Positions 46,863 to 56,508 are shown, numbered from the stretch's first letter. The stretch: 64,000 nucleotides of DNA from Svornostia abyssi (GCA_024666565.1 CP088295.1:3472001-3536000); one strand, 5' to 3'. Numbers and translations are program-made. The notes: generated from the letters alone by a model not told the origin.

Positions 46863-46911
46863 CCTCCGGAGCAAGAAGTCGCAGGTTCGAATCCTGCCGG
46901 GCGCGCTTGAG
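46863..46911 (+). repeat. Attachment-site-like direct repeat, displaced tRNA 3' half
   Basis: Exact 49-bp copy of the tRNA-Arg(CCG) 3' half. The bases before it do not match the tRNA 5' half, so it is not a functional tRNA. In integrase-made islands the displaced 3' end of the target tRNA sits at the far border, as here. Confidence 0.85.
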
Positions 46912-46962
46912 CTTTGGCTGTTCCAACCGCCGGCCAGCGAACGCCACCCACGGCCGGCCGCT

Positions 46963-47229
46963 TCAGCCGCGGCGCCTGATGTCCCGCCTGATGACCCGCA
47001 CGCAGTCGGTGTACTGAGCGATATCGCTCGGCATGTGGCGCAGCGTCCGTCGCAGCGTGGTGACCCGATACCGGCGGTCGAGGTCGCCGTCACGGGTGCA
47101 GTCGCGCAGCACGGACGCGACACGGTCTGGGCCAGCCGGTCGCATCCCGGACGTCTTCTTGGCGACGGCGTCCGTGGCGGGCGGAACGGCCAGCGCGGCG
47201 ATGGTGAGGAGCAGGGTGTGTGTACGCAT
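46963..47229 (-). CDS. Small secreted protein with two cysteines
   Basis: 88 residues from ATG. A signal peptide (MRTHTLLLTIAALAVPPATDA) is followed by a basic mature domain with LRDCTRDGDLDRRYRVTTLRR and HMPSDIAQYTDCVRVI. A C-x8-Y...D-x-x-x-Y-x-D-C layout like this recurs, as far as I recall, in small secreted proteins of Thermoleophilia, but I know no name for it. The two cysteines could form one disulphide. It lies just outside the distal tRNA repeat. Confidence 0.6.
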   Translation of the reverse strand: MRTHTLLLTIAALAVPPATDAVAKKTSGMRPAGPDRVASVLRDCTRDGDLDRRYRVTTLRRTLRHMPSDIAQYTDCVRVIRRDIRRRG

Positions 47230-47275
47230 CGGCGAGTAGAACGGGCCGCCCCCCGGAAGGTTGCGCACGCTCGGA

Positions 47276-47535
47276 CTACTCAGCCCTTGTCGGACCCAGC
47301 GCCCCGCGCACGGCGGTCGGCTCACGACCGATGTCGCACACCAGTACCCCATCCGCCGCGACATCGATGCTGCCGCGAACGGCAGATCCTCGTCGGTCTC
47401 GGCCGTGAAGACCCGCGGGTTCGTGATCTCCAGGCGCCGCCACTTGCGGGCGACCTCGCCCCCGCCCGCCGCCACGATGTTGCGCACCCATTGGGCTTGC
47501 TGAAGCGAGGCAGCCAAGCCGGCTTGAGCGACTGC
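47276..47535 (-). pseudogene. Remnant of a small protein, possibly deazaflavin-dependent nitroreductase-like C-terminus
   Basis: One frame reads QAQWVRNIVAAGGGEVARKWRRL and NPRVFTAETDEDLPFA. After about 47375 a second frame continues with SIDVAADGVLVCDIGREPTAVRG and a TAG stop. Adding one base joins them as LPFAGSIDVAADG. The WVRNxxAAGGGE-x-ITNPRV pattern recalls the C-terminal part of DUF385/Ddn-type proteins, but the N-terminal half of that family is missing and no proper start exists. I read it as a broken or truncated gene; the family call is weak. The rest of 47536-47690 shows only the leader of the next gene. Confidence 0.35.
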
Positions 47536-47696
47536 GTCGGGGGATCCTGCGGCATCCGGGTCGTCGAAGGCTCCGGCACCGGCTTGACCTCCAGCTCGTT
47601 CGTGAGACAGACTGCCCGAGTATCGATTGCGCCACTTCTTCGCTGATCGGCGAGTGTGGGGCACCTCACCACGAGATCCAGCGAAGAGGGACTGCC

Positions 47697-48983
47697 ATGC
47701 CTCGCCACGTTGCACGTGTTCACGCGCTACTGATGCTGGGTCTCGCCGGTGGCCTGGCGTGCGCGGCGATCCTCACCAGCGGGGCGACGGCCGACCAGGC
47801 GCAGGGTCCAAGCGTGCGGGCAACCGAGGCTGTGCCGGAGCAGATCACCCTCAAGGGGGGTCAGACGGTCACGACGAAGACCGTGTTCAAGCGGGAACTG
47901 AAGTACACGGTCCAGATCACCGGCGCGCTCACCACCCCGCTCGGGAGTGGCGGTGACTACGTCGTCGACGCCTTCTACGGCCAGCAGCCCGGCCGGGCCC
48001 CGACGCGCGACGGCGCCCTGACTGGCAAAGCCGGCGGCTACAACGACACGCTCGACCGGTTCACCACCACGCGGACCCCGCCCGCGTTCAACGCCGCGCA
48101 TACCTACACCATCGTGCTGGATGCGGTGGAGAACGGCACGATGGAGCTGACGGCCCGGGCCTACACCGGCGAGCTGAAGATCACCATCACGCCGCCCGGC
48201 GCAGCCACCGGCGGGGACAAGGTCACGCTGTCGAAGGTGTCGCGGAAGGTCGAGGTCAGCCGCAACGAGGGCAACTGGGAGAACGCGGCGAACAGCATGA
48301 AGCTCGCCAGCGGCGATCGCATCCACACGGGATTCAAGGCCGGCGTGACGTTGACGTTCCCCGATGGTTCACGTCTGCACGTCGACGGCATGACGATGCT
48401 CGAGCTGACTGAGCTCTCGCGAGGGCCCGCAGGTGGCGTCAAGGTCCGGCTGTGGCTCAGACTCGGTGAGGTCACCGGGGAGGTCAACCGGTCGTCGGGC
48501 GCCGCGGGCGACTACAACATCAAGACCCCCACGAGCACGGCGAGCATCCGCGGCACCAAGTTCTCGGTCGCCCACGATGGGACGGCCACCACAGTGGCCG
48601 TGACGGAGAGCACCGTGGAGGTCACGGCGAACAACGGCGCGTCCGTCGTCGTCTCCGCCGGCCTGGAGACCCGGGCCACGGCCGCCGGGCTCACACCTCC
48701 GGTCGCGATCGGAGCGGGATTCAAGAGCGGCGGCCTGTCCTCAGCCCAAGCCCTCGCGCGCATGGAATCGAAGATCGCGAGCGGCCTGCGGCGGTGCAAG
48801 CTCACCGTGGTCTCGAGTCGTCTCACGCCCGCCGCGGGCGGCTGGCGCGGCCGCTTCGTCGTGGTGCGGGCCGGTCAGGGCATCGATGACAAGCCGACGG
48901 GCACGGCCCAGTTCGGGCTCAAAGGGACGAAGGTGAGCGGTCGCAACGCGCTGGCCAAGCGCATCACGCGCGGCTGCCGGTGA
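47697..48983 (+). CDS. Secreted FecR-domain protein
   Basis: 428 residues with a signal peptide (LLMLGLAGGLACAAILTSGA). Residues about 45-165 form a beta-rich extracellular region of unknown type (VFKRELKYTVQITGAL...TYTIVLDAVENGTMELTARAY). Residues about 175-310 form a FecR-like domain with DRIHTGFKAGVTLTFPDGSRL, the LGEVTGEVN turn and NIKTPTSTASIRGTKFSV, the classic FecR motif ending in TxxAxxRGTxF. A basic C-terminal tail with two Cys follows. FecR domains sense or scaffold at the cell surface; without an ECF sigma neighbour it is probably structural. Confidence 0.8.
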   Translation: MPRHVARVHALLMLGLAGGLACAAILTSGATADQAQGPSVRATEAVPEQITLKGGQTVTTKTVFKRELKYTVQITGALTTPLGSGGDYVVDAFYGQQPGRAPTRDGALTGKAGGYNDTLDRFTTTRTPPAFNAAHTYTIVLDAVENGTMELTARAYTGELKITITPPGAATGGDKVTLSKVSRKVEVSRNEGNWENAANSMKLASGDRIHTGFKAGVTLTFPDGSRLHVDGMTMLELTELSRGPAGGVKVRLWLRLGEVTGEVNRSSGAAGDYNIKTPTSTASIRGTKFSVAHDGTATTVAVTESTVEVTANNGASVVVSAGLETRATAAGLTPPVAIGAGFKSGGLSSAQALARMESKIASGLRRCKLTVVSSRLTPAAGGWRGRFVVVRAGQGIDDKPTGTAQFGLKGTKVSGRNALAKRITRGCR

Positions 48984-49035
48984 CGTTGCCGGCGGGGTCG
49001 TCGGTCCGCGGGCCGAGCAGAGCTGAGTTCCTGAG

Positions 49036-50748
49036 TCAGTGACTGATGATTCCGGGCGGGAGCCGGAGCGCTCCCACACCCACGCCCGCGGTTGCGGCGA
49101 GGCGGCCGAGCAGCGCCTCAGGCGACGCGGCGCCCGTCAGGAGGTCCAGCGCGCCGAGCGATGGAGCAGCGAGCGCCGCGTTCGGTGCGTCGCTGTGGGC
49201 CGGCGCCCGCAGCCGCGATAGCGGCGACGCGTGCGGATAGCGGACGATGTCGGCGTCGTCGAGATCCAGCCGGGCGCGGCGTGCGGCCTCGGCCAGCGCG
49301 GCCTCCATGCCTCCGAGGCGGTCCACCAGCCCGCGCTCCTTGGCGTCGGTGCCGGTCCACACCCGGCCCCGTGCCAGCGGCTCGAGCTCCTCGATCGCCA
49401 TCCCCCGCCCCGCGGCCGCCTTCTGGGTGAAGTCGGCGTACACCTCGTCCAGCCAGCGGTCCAAGCGGACCAGCTCGTCGTCGGTGAACGGCTGGTTCGC
49501 CGACCACATCGCCGCCTGCTCGCCCGTCGAGACGACCTCGCGGGCGACGCCGACCTTCTCGAGCGCCGAGCGCACGACAAGCTTGCCGGCGAACACGCCG
49601 ATCGAGCCCGTCACCGTGCTCGGCAGCGCCACGATCTCGTCGGCGCCCATCGCCACGAAGTAGCCGCCCGACGCCGCGACGCTGCCCATCGACGCGACGA
49701 CCGGGCGGCCGGTCTCGCGCAGGCGCTGCACCTCGCGATGGACCGCGTCCGATGCCGTGTAGGACCCGCCCGGGCTCACGACGCGCAGGACCACGGCGCC
49801 GACGTCGTCGGCCTCGCGCGCCGCGCGCAGTGCGGCGCAGATGGTCTCCGACCCTGCGGTCCGCCCCATGACCGGCGAGCCGCCGCTGCGGCCCAGCATG
49901 ATGCCGCCGACCACCGGGACCACGGCAATGGTGTTCGGTCGGGACCGGCCCAGGCGGCGCGGCAGCTCATGGCGCAGGCGGCGCTCCATGACCGCGCGGC
50001 GCGGCGGCGACCACCGGTGCACGTAGCGCTGCTCCAGCTCGACACCCGCCCGGCGATTGAGCTCCTCATAGACCTCGTCGCGGTATCCGACGCGGTCGAC
50101 CAGCCCGCGCGCCTTCGCCTCCTCCGCGGTCAGCGGCGCGTCCGCGACCACCGCCCGAACGACGTCGGCATCAAGGGAGCGCCGCCGCGCGACCGTGGTC
50201 ACGACGGCGTCGGTCATCCCGTCGGTCAGCCGCTGCGTCGCCTCGCGCTGCGCGTCGCTCATCGACTGGCGCAGGACCGTGTCGGGCGCGTTCTTGTACT
50301 CCTTGCGCATCCGGAACTGCGGCTCGACGCCGAGCCGGTCCAGCGCATCGCGGGCGAACACGCCCTGCGCCGCGAACCCCACGAGCGCCAGGCCGCCCGA
50401 CGGCTGCAGCCAGATCTCGTCGAAATGGGCCGCCAGGTGGTAGTCGACCGTGCCGTTGCCGGTCTCCCCGAACGCCTCGGCCCAGCACACCGTCGGCTTG
50501 CCGGCCGCAGCGAACGCCTCCACCGCCGCGCCCAGTTCCTCGGCCTGTGAGGGGTCCACCTCCGACCCACCGATGTGCGCCACCAGGCCGACGACCTCAT
50601 CGCGCTCGCGCGCGTCGCGCAGCCTACGCACGATGTCCGCCAGCGCGGGCGTCGAGCGGGCGCGCCAGGCGGCCAGCGGGTCGGCGGGCGGCGCCTCCAG
50701 GAGACCGGCGGCGAGGTCGAGTTCGAGCAGGATCTTCGGCGGCGCCAT
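49036..50748 (-). CDS. sppA: Signal peptide peptidase SppA, long (67K) type
   Basis: 570 residues from the ATG after GGAGGT. It contains two S49 peptidase repeats: the N-terminal repeat supplies the general-base Lys in FRMRKEYKNAPDTV, the C-terminal repeat the nucleophile Ser in VVASMGSVAASGGYF (about residue 385). No N-terminal membrane anchor is visible, unlike E. coli SppA, so it may be soluble or peripheral. It degrades cleaved signal peptides. The gene is divergent from the ABC exporter that follows. Confidence 0.9.
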   Translation of the reverse strand: MAPPKILLELDLAAGLLEAPPADPLAAWRARSTPALADIVRRLRDARERDEVVGLVAHIGGSEVDPSQAEELGAAVEAFAAAGKPTVCWAEAFGETGNGTVDYHLAAHFDEIWLQPSGGLALVGFAAQGVFARDALDRLGVEPQFRMRKEYKNAPDTVLRQSMSDAQREATQRLTDGMTDAVVTTVARRRSLDADVVRAVVADAPLTAEEAKARGLVDRVGYRDEVYEELNRRAGVELEQRYVHRWSPPRRAVMERRLRHELPRRLGRSRPNTIAVVPVVGGIMLGRSGGSPVMGRTAGSETICAALRAAREADDVGAVVLRVVSPGGSYTASDAVHREVQRLRETGRPVVASMGSVAASGGYFVAMGADEIVALPSTVTGSIGVFAGKLVVRSALEKVGVAREVVSTGEQAAMWSANQPFTDDELVRLDRWLDEVYADFTQKAAAGRGMAIEELEPLARGRVWTGTDAKERGLVDRLGGMEAALAEAARRARLDLDDADIVRYPHASPLSRLRAPAHSDAPNAALAAPSLGALDLLTGAASPEALLGRLAATAGVGVGALRLPPGIISH

Positions 50749-50852
50749 ACCTCCACGGTAGATCAGCGGCGCGCTCGTGCCGTAATGACCCCGGACGACC
50801 TGGGTGGATCGCCACGGATGGCGGCGCCCCACCGCCGTCATACGGTCCGACC

Positions 50853-51611
50853 ATGCCCTTGCCCGACGCCCGTCCGGTCACGCCCGCCCCTGCGACGGAC
50901 AAGGTCCTGATCCGCCTGGAGCAGGTCGGGCGGCGCTACCACGTCGGTGACAGCGAGGTCGTCGCGCTCGCCGACGTGTCGCTGGAGGTCCGTCCCGAAG
51001 AGCTCGTGGTGGTCCTCGGCCCGTCCGGCTCGGGCAAGACCACGCTGCTGAACATGATCGGCGCACTGGACTCGCCGACCGAGGGACGGGTCGTCGTGGC
51101 CGGTCAGGACATCACGCACGCGTCACGCAAGGAGCTGTTCGCGTTCCGCCGCCACGGCGTGAGCTTCGTGTTCCAGACGTTCAACCTCTTCCCCGCGCTC
51201 ACCGCGCTGGAGAACGCCGAGTTCGGCGCCGACGTGGCGGAGCGCCCCGACCCGCGGACGGTCGCCGTCGAGATGCTCGAACGCGTCGGGCTCGGCGATC
51301 GCCTCGGGCACTTCCCGCACGAGCTCTCCGGTGGCGAGCAGCAGCGCGTCGGCATCGCCCGCGCGCTGGCGTCCGGCAACCCGATCCTGCTGGCCGATGA
51401 GCCGACAGGAGAACTCGACTTCCAGACCGGTGTCCAGATCCTCGAGCTCCTGCACGCACACGCCCACACGGGTCGCGCCGTCGTGATCGTCACCCACAAC
51501 CGCGAGATCGCCCGGATCGCCGACCGCGTGGTCGAGATCTCCAGCGGCCGGGTCGTCCGCGTGGGCCCGCCCGAGGAAGGCCAGGTCGAGATCTCCGACC
51601 TGCGCTGGTGA
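50853..51611 (+). CDS. ABC transporter ATP-binding protein (MacB/LolD type)
   Basis: 252 residues. Walker A GPSGSGKTTLLNMIG, Q loop FVFQTFNLFPALT, signature LSGGEQQRVGIARAL, Walker B PILLADEPTGELD and the H loop VTHNREIA are all present. The FNLFPxLTALENxE pattern is typical of the MacB/LolD/FtsE class that pairs with FtsX-type permeases. The permease gene follows three bases after the stop, so the two form one transporter. The ATG was chosen over the much longer upstream frame that overlaps SppA. Confidence 0.95.
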   Translation: MPLPDARPVTPAPATDKVLIRLEQVGRRYHVGDSEVVALADVSLEVRPEELVVVLGPSGSGKTTLLNMIGALDSPTEGRVVVAGQDITHASRKELFAFRRHGVSFVFQTFNLFPALTALENAEFGADVAERPDPRTVAVEMLERVGLGDRLGHFPHELSGGEQQRVGIARALASGNPILLADEPTGELDFQTGVQILELLHAHAHTGRAVVIVTHNREIARIADRVVEISSGRVVRVGPPEEGQVEISDLRW

Positions 51612-51614
51612 CCC

Positions 51615-54050
51615 GTGCGCCGCTGGCACCGCCAGGCGCTGTGGGTCCGCTGGGCGATCCGCGACGCGCGCCGACATCGCTTCCAGGTCCTGTCGATCGC
51701 GCTGCTGCTCGGCCTCGGCGTCGGGATGTTCACGGCCATGAGCAGCATGTCGATCTGGCGCGTCGACTCCGCGGACAGCAGCTTCGCAGCGCTGCGGATG
51801 CACGACCTGCGCTTCTCTCTCGTCGAGGGCGGCACGGCGCGCGAGGGCGAGCTGCGAACGGCGCTCACGCGAAGCGGGGCTACCGCTGACGTCGCGGCTG
51901 CCGCCGAACGGCTCGTCGTCCCGACCCAGGTCGACGCGTCCACCGGCGGCCGGACGATCATGGTGCCCGGGCGCATCGTCGGCGCGCCGGCCGATGGTGA
52001 CGTCGACACCCTGGCGGCGCGCGGCGGGTCCCTGCCGGCCGCCGGCACCGACGTCGCGCTCGAGCACAACTTCGCCCGCCACTACGAGCTGCCGGAGACG
52101 GGCGCGCTGACCCTCGCCGGCGGGCAGCGCGTCGCCTACACAGGGCAGGTGCTCGCCCCGGAGTACTTCATCGTCACGGCCCCGGGCGCCGGCTTCGGCG
52201 CCGAGTCGACCTTCGCGGTCATCTTCGCCCCGCTCGCCACCGCGCAGCGGCTCGCCGGCAAGCCCGGACAGGTCAACGACATGGTCGTGCGCCTGCGCCC
52301 CGGTGCCGACGCGGTCGCGGTCCAGCGGCAGATCGAGCGCGCCCTCCGCGTGACCCTCCCGGAGACCGGCTTCACGGTGACCACGCGGGACGAGGAACCC
52401 GCGCACCGCATGATCTACAAGGACGCCGAAGGCGATCAGCAACTCCTCGACATCTTCGCGTTCCTCATGCTCGGCGCCGCGACGTTCGCCGCGTTCAACC
52501 TCATCAGCCGCACGGTCGAGGCGCAGCGCCGCGAGATCGGCATCGGGATGGCGCTCGGAGTCCCGCCGGCGCAGCTGGCACGCCGCCCGTTCCTCCTCAG
52601 CGCGCAGATCGCCCTCGGGGGGCTCATCCTCGGCATCCCCGTCGGCCTCGCCGCCGACGCCTGGCTGGAGGGCGTCCTGGAGGACTTCTTCCCCCTCCCG
52701 GTCGTCAACGCCGCGTTCCAGCCGGCGGTCTTCCTCCAGGGCGCGGCACTCGGGCTCGTCCTTCCGCTCCTGGCCGCCGCCGTGCCCGTCCGCCGCGCCG
52801 TGCGGGTGGCACCGGTCGAGGCCATCCAGGTGGGTGCCCGCGCTGCGCGCAGCAGTGGTCTGGCCTGGATGCTCAAGGGCCTGCGCCTGCCGGGCGGAAC
52901 CCTCGCCAACCTGCCGCTGCGCAACGTCCTGCGGACCCCGCGGCGCACGATCATGACCCTGCTGGGGATCACCGCCGTCGTGACGATCGTCGTGGCGATG
53001 GCGGGTCTCATCGACTCGTTCGACGCCACGCTCGACGCGAGTCGCAGCGAGGCCCTCACCGGCTCACGCGACCGGCTGACCGTCGATCTCGCGACCGCCA
53101 CCGCGGCCGACGGCCGCGCGCTGCGGGCCGTGACCGGCGCCCAGAGTGTCGGCGACGGCCAGCCCTCCCTGCGCCTGGAATCCACGCTCGTCGCGGGGCG
53201 TGAACGCCTGGACGTGGCGTTGGAGACCGTGCCCGACCGCCGCCCGGTCTGGGAGCCGACGTACGAGCGCGGCGCCCTGCCCGCGGCCCGCCCCGGGCTG
53301 CTCATCGCGCGGTCCGCGGCCGACGCCCTCGATGTCGGCCTGGGCGACCGCGTCCGGGTGGTCCACCCCGTGCCGACGGGTCCGCAGACGTTCCGCCTGG
53401 AGACGACGACGCTCCCTGTCACGGGGATCCACCCCAGCCCGCTGCGCTTCCTGGCATACACCAATACGGCCGGCGCAGCGGCCCTCGGAGTACCCGGCCT
53501 GGTCAACCGAATCTCGGTCGTTCCCGCGGCGGGCAGCTCGGCGGAGGACGTCAAGGCGGAGCTCCTGCCGCTGCCGGGCATCGCCGGCGTGCAGGGTGCG
53601 GCGGCGACCACCGATGCCGTGGACGAAGTCCTGAAGGAGTTCGACCAGATCCTCGTGGTCACCGTGGCGATCGCGGCGGCGATGGCACTGCTCATCGCGT
53701 TCAATTCCACGGCCATCAACGCCGACGAGCGCACCCGCGAGCACGCGACGATGTTCGCGCACGGCGTGCCGGTGGGCCGGGTGATGCTCGGCGCGATCGC
53801 GGAGGCGCTGCTGATCGGCGCGCTCGGCACCGCGGTCGGCGTGGTGGCCGGCCATGCGGTGCTGTCGTGGGTGCTCACCACCACGGTGCCCGAGACGATG
53901 CCGGACCTCGGGATCGTGAGCGCGGTCACCCCCGCGACGTACGGCGTGGCGGTCATCAGCGGGATCGTCGTAGTGGCCGCCGCCCCGCTGCTCACGCTCG
54001 GGCGGCTGCGGCGCACGGATCTGTCGGGGTCGCTTCGCGTGGTCGAGTAG
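51615..54050 (+). CDS. FtsX-family ABC permease
   Basis: 811 residues with the duplicated MacB/FtsX layout: N-terminal TM (FQVLSIALLLGLGVGMFTA), a large periplasmic-type domain (about 45-280), a three-TM block (about 285-410), a second TM (TIMTLLGITAVVTIVVAMAG, about 450), a second outer domain and a final three-TM block (about 680-800). Such permeases drive mechanotransmission for export of lipoproteins, lipids or peptides rather than passing substrates through a channel. GTG start directly after the ATPase stop. The substrate is unknown. Confidence 0.92.
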   Translation: MRRWHRQALWVRWAIRDARRHRFQVLSIALLLGLGVGMFTAMSSMSIWRVDSADSSFAALRMHDLRFSLVEGGTAREGELRTALTRSGATADVAAAAERLVVPTQVDASTGGRTIMVPGRIVGAPADGDVDTLAARGGSLPAAGTDVALEHNFARHYELPETGALTLAGGQRVAYTGQVLAPEYFIVTAPGAGFGAESTFAVIFAPLATAQRLAGKPGQVNDMVVRLRPGADAVAVQRQIERALRVTLPETGFTVTTRDEEPAHRMIYKDAEGDQQLLDIFAFLMLGAATFAAFNLISRTVEAQRREIGIGMALGVPPAQLARRPFLLSAQIALGGLILGIPVGLAADAWLEGVLEDFFPLPVVNAAFQPAVFLQGAALGLVLPLLAAAVPVRRAVRVAPVEAIQVGARAARSSGLAWMLKGLRLPGGTLANLPLRNVLRTPRRTIMTLLGITAVVTIVVAMAGLIDSFDATLDASRSEALTGSRDRLTVDLATATAADGRALRAVTGAQSVGDGQPSLRLESTLVAGRERLDVALETVPDRRPVWEPTYERGALPAARPGLLIARSAADALDVGLGDRVRVVHPVPTGPQTFRLETTTLPVTGIHPSPLRFLAYTNTAGAAALGVPGLVNRISVVPAAGSSAEDVKAELLPLPGIAGVQGAAATTDAVDEVLKEFDQILVVTVAIAAAMALLIAFNSTAINADERTREHATMFAHGVPVGRVMLGAIAEALLIGALGTAVGVVAGHAVLSWVLTTTVPETMPDLGIVSAVTPATYGVAVISGIVVVAAAPLLTLGRLRRTDLSGSLRVVE

Positions 54051-54125
54051 GCCGCCTCCACGCCTGTGACGCCCGTGCAACCCCACCCTCGATAGCGTCC
54101 GCGCGGGCGAGTCCGGAGGAGACCG

Positions 54126-55683
54126 ATGACAACGTACGAGCAGGCGCGCGCCGACCACGAATGGGTGGTTCCCGAGCGCTACAACATCGCGCAGGACGTC
54201 TGCGACAAGCACCCGCCGGACAAGCTGGCGATGATCTGGGAGCGCTACGACGGAGCGCGCCGCGACGTGCAGTGGGGCGAGCTGCAGCGGCTGGCCAACC
54301 AGGCGGCGCACGTGCTGCGCGAGGCCGGCGTGGAGCGCGGGGACCGCGTCGCCGTGGTCCTGCCGCCCACCCCCGAGACGGCGGCACTCTTCTTCGGCGT
54401 CTGGAAGCTCGGCGCGCTGCTCGTCTCCATGTCGGTGCTCTACGGCGACGAAGGCCTGCGGCACCGCCTCACGGATTCCCAGGCCCGGCTCGTCGTGACT
54501 GACCGTGCGAACGCGGAGCGGTTCCGTGGTGGTCCGGTCGACCAGGTCCTGGTACTCGACGAAGGCGATGGCCTGCTCACCGGGGCGCCCGACGATCACA
54601 TCAGCACCGACACCGCCGCCGACGATCCCGCCCAGCTCTACTACACCTCCGGCACCACCGGCCTGGCCAAGGGCATCATCCACGCCCACCGGTACCTGCT
54701 CGCCCACAACGAGTTCATCTACTGCCACGACGTGCAGGAGAACGAACGCTTCCACGGCATGGGCGAATGGGCGTGGGCGGCAGGGATCGCACCCCTGCTT
54801 GGCCCGTGGCGCATGGGCGCGGTCCAGTGCGTCTACCAGCGCGCGGGCGGATTCGATCCCAACGCGCAGCTCGCCTTCCTCTCGCGGCACGAGGTCACGA
54901 ACGTCTTCACCACCCCCCACCGCCATGCGGGCGATGATGGCCGTCGAGGACGCCGGCACCCGGCACCCGCAGAAGTTCCGCATCGTCTGCAGCGCCGGCG
55001 AGCCGCTGAACCCCGAGGCCATCCGCTGGTTCCGCGAGCACTACGGCATCACGGTGCTCGACTACTACGGGCTGACGGAGTCCTATCCCCTCTGCGGGAA
55101 CTTCCCGTTCATGGAGGTGCGCGAAGGCTCGATGGGCAAGCCCGTGCCCGGCTGGGACGTGCAGATCCTCGACCTCGACGAGCAGCCCGTCGCGCCGGGC
55201 GAGCGCGGCGAGATCTGCCTGCGCGCGCGATCGAACCCGCACTACCCGCTCGGCTACTGGAACAACGAGGCGGCGGCGCAGGAGACGTTCGGGGGCGAGT
55301 GGTTCCACACGAAGGACGCCGCGTCGCAGGATGAGGACGGGTACTTCTGGTACGAGGGCCGCGCCGACGACGTGATCATCACCGCCGGGTACCGGGTCGG
55401 CCCGTTCGAGGTCGAATCGGCGTGCCTCGAGCACCCCGCGGTGAGCGAGAGCGCGGCGATCGGCGTGCCCGACGAGGTGAAGGGCATGATCGTGAAGGCG
55501 TTCATCGTGCTCGCCGAGGGGTACGAGCCGTCCGACGAGCTGGCCACGGAGATCCGCGGGCATGTGCGCAGCCGGCTGTCGGCCTACGCGTACCCGCGCC
55601 AGATCGCGTTCGTCGACGACCTCCCCAAGACGCTCACCGGCAAGATCCGGCGGATGGAGCTGCGCGAAGCGAGCCGGGCCTGA
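54126..55683 (+). CDS. Acyl-CoA synthetase (AMP-forming), frame broken by one extra C
   Basis: ANL-superfamily ligase. The N-terminal half has the P-loop LYYTSGTTGLAKGIIHAH. The C-terminal half, in another frame, has VLDYYGLTESYP, GYWNNEAAAQETFGGEW, the DEDGYFWYEGRADDVI hinge and the catalytic Lys in LPKTLTGKIRRMEL. The break is a six-C run at 54913-54918; removing one C gives VFTTPTAMRAMMAVED and 518 residues. The layout matches medium/short-chain acyl- or benzoate-CoA ligases. It has a GGAGGAG ribosome site. Acyl specificity cannot be read. Confidence 0.9.
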
Positions 55684-55686
55684 CCG

Positions 55687-56499
55687 ATGGGGCTGCGAAG
55701 CGGACCGATCGCGCTCACCGGTGCCACCGGCCATGTCGGCCGAGCCGTGCGCGCCCACCTCGACGGCCTCCCCAACGAGGTCCGTGCGCTGGGCCGCGAC
55801 GACGACCTGCCCGCGGCGGTCCGGGATGCCGAGACCGTCGTCCACCTGGCGGGGACGCTCGCGCCCGCCAAGGGCGACACGTACGCGTCGGCGAACCTGG
55901 GCACCGCGCGTGCGCTGGCCGCCGCGGTCGAGGGCTCCAGCGTGCGGCGCATCGTGGCGCTGAGCTACGTCGACGCCGACCCAGACGCCGACAACGCCTA
56001 CCTCCGGGCGAAGGGCATGGGCGAACTCGCCCTCGCGGACACCGGGGTGCCCCTGCTCGTCGTCCGCTGCCCGTGGATCTTCGGCCCGGTCAGCGACCCC
56101 GGGCCGTCGTTCGCGCCCTTCCTCGCGCACGGCGGCCGGCCCGTGACGGTCATCGGCAAGGGCACGCAGCGGCTGGCGCCCGTGTACGTGGAGGACGTCG
56201 CCGAGGCGCTCGTCCGCGCCGCGGTGGAACCGGAGGCTCCCACCGGCACGTATGCGCTCGCCGGGCCCGACGAGATCGACCTGGACACCATGCTCGAACT
56301 CCTCAACGGCGCAGGTGTGCGCGAGCGCCACGTCCCGCCGTCCATCGCACGGCTGCTGGCCCACCTGGCCCCGCAGCTGAACCCGACGCTGGTCGAGGTG
56401 CTGCTGGCCGATTCGCTCCCGCACGATCCACCGCTCGCGCCGGAGCTCGGGATGACGACGCGCGGGCCGCGCGACGTGTACGCCGCGCCGGTCAGGTGA
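55687..56499 (+). CDS. NAD(P)-dependent epimerase/NmrA-like Rossmann protein
   Basis: 270 residues of the atypical SDR type: IALTGATGHVGRAVRAHL for the dinucleotide site near the start, VVHLAGTLAPAKG, and VVRCPWIFGPV near residue 130. The YxxxK catalytic pair is replaced by AYLRAKGMGELAL (Y-x3-K present as YLRAK), so it may be enzymatically active. Related proteins act on quinones, sugars or NADPH sensing (complex I NDUFA9-like). Three bases after the ligase stop, so likely cotranscribed. Confidence 0.85.
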   Translation: MGLRSGPIALTGATGHVGRAVRAHLDGLPNEVRALGRDDDLPAAVRDAETVVHLAGTLAPAKGDTYASANLGTARALAAAVEGSSVRRIVALSYVDADPDADNAYLRAKGMGELALADTGVPLLVVRCPWIFGPVSDPGPSFAPFLAHGGRPVTVIGKGTQRLAPVYVEDVAEALVRAAVEPEAPTGTYALAGPDEIDLDTMLELLNGAGVRERHVPPSIARLLAHLAPQLNPTLVEVLLADSLPHDPPLAPELGMTTRGPRDVYAAPVR

Positions 56500-56508
56500 C
56501 CGGAGGCC

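Larger units (their letters stand above)
45973..46911. mobile_element. Possible tRNA-Arg-integrated mini-island or relic, no integrase
   Basis: The DNA between the two 49-bp repeats (939 bases including one repeat copy) carries a single TPR gene on the minus strand and about 250 bases without a gene, which contain an ATACCCG/CGGGTAT hairpin at 46643-46664. Third codon positions in the TPR gene are much richer in A/T than in flanking genes (about 12 of 31 in one stretch). There is no integrase or excisionase. It is either a deletion relic or a non-autonomous element. Confidence 0.55.

Noticed and set aside
46858..46930. Second tRNA-Arg gene
   Set aside because: Only the 3' half is present; there is no 5' acceptor or D arm, so it cannot fold as a tRNA.
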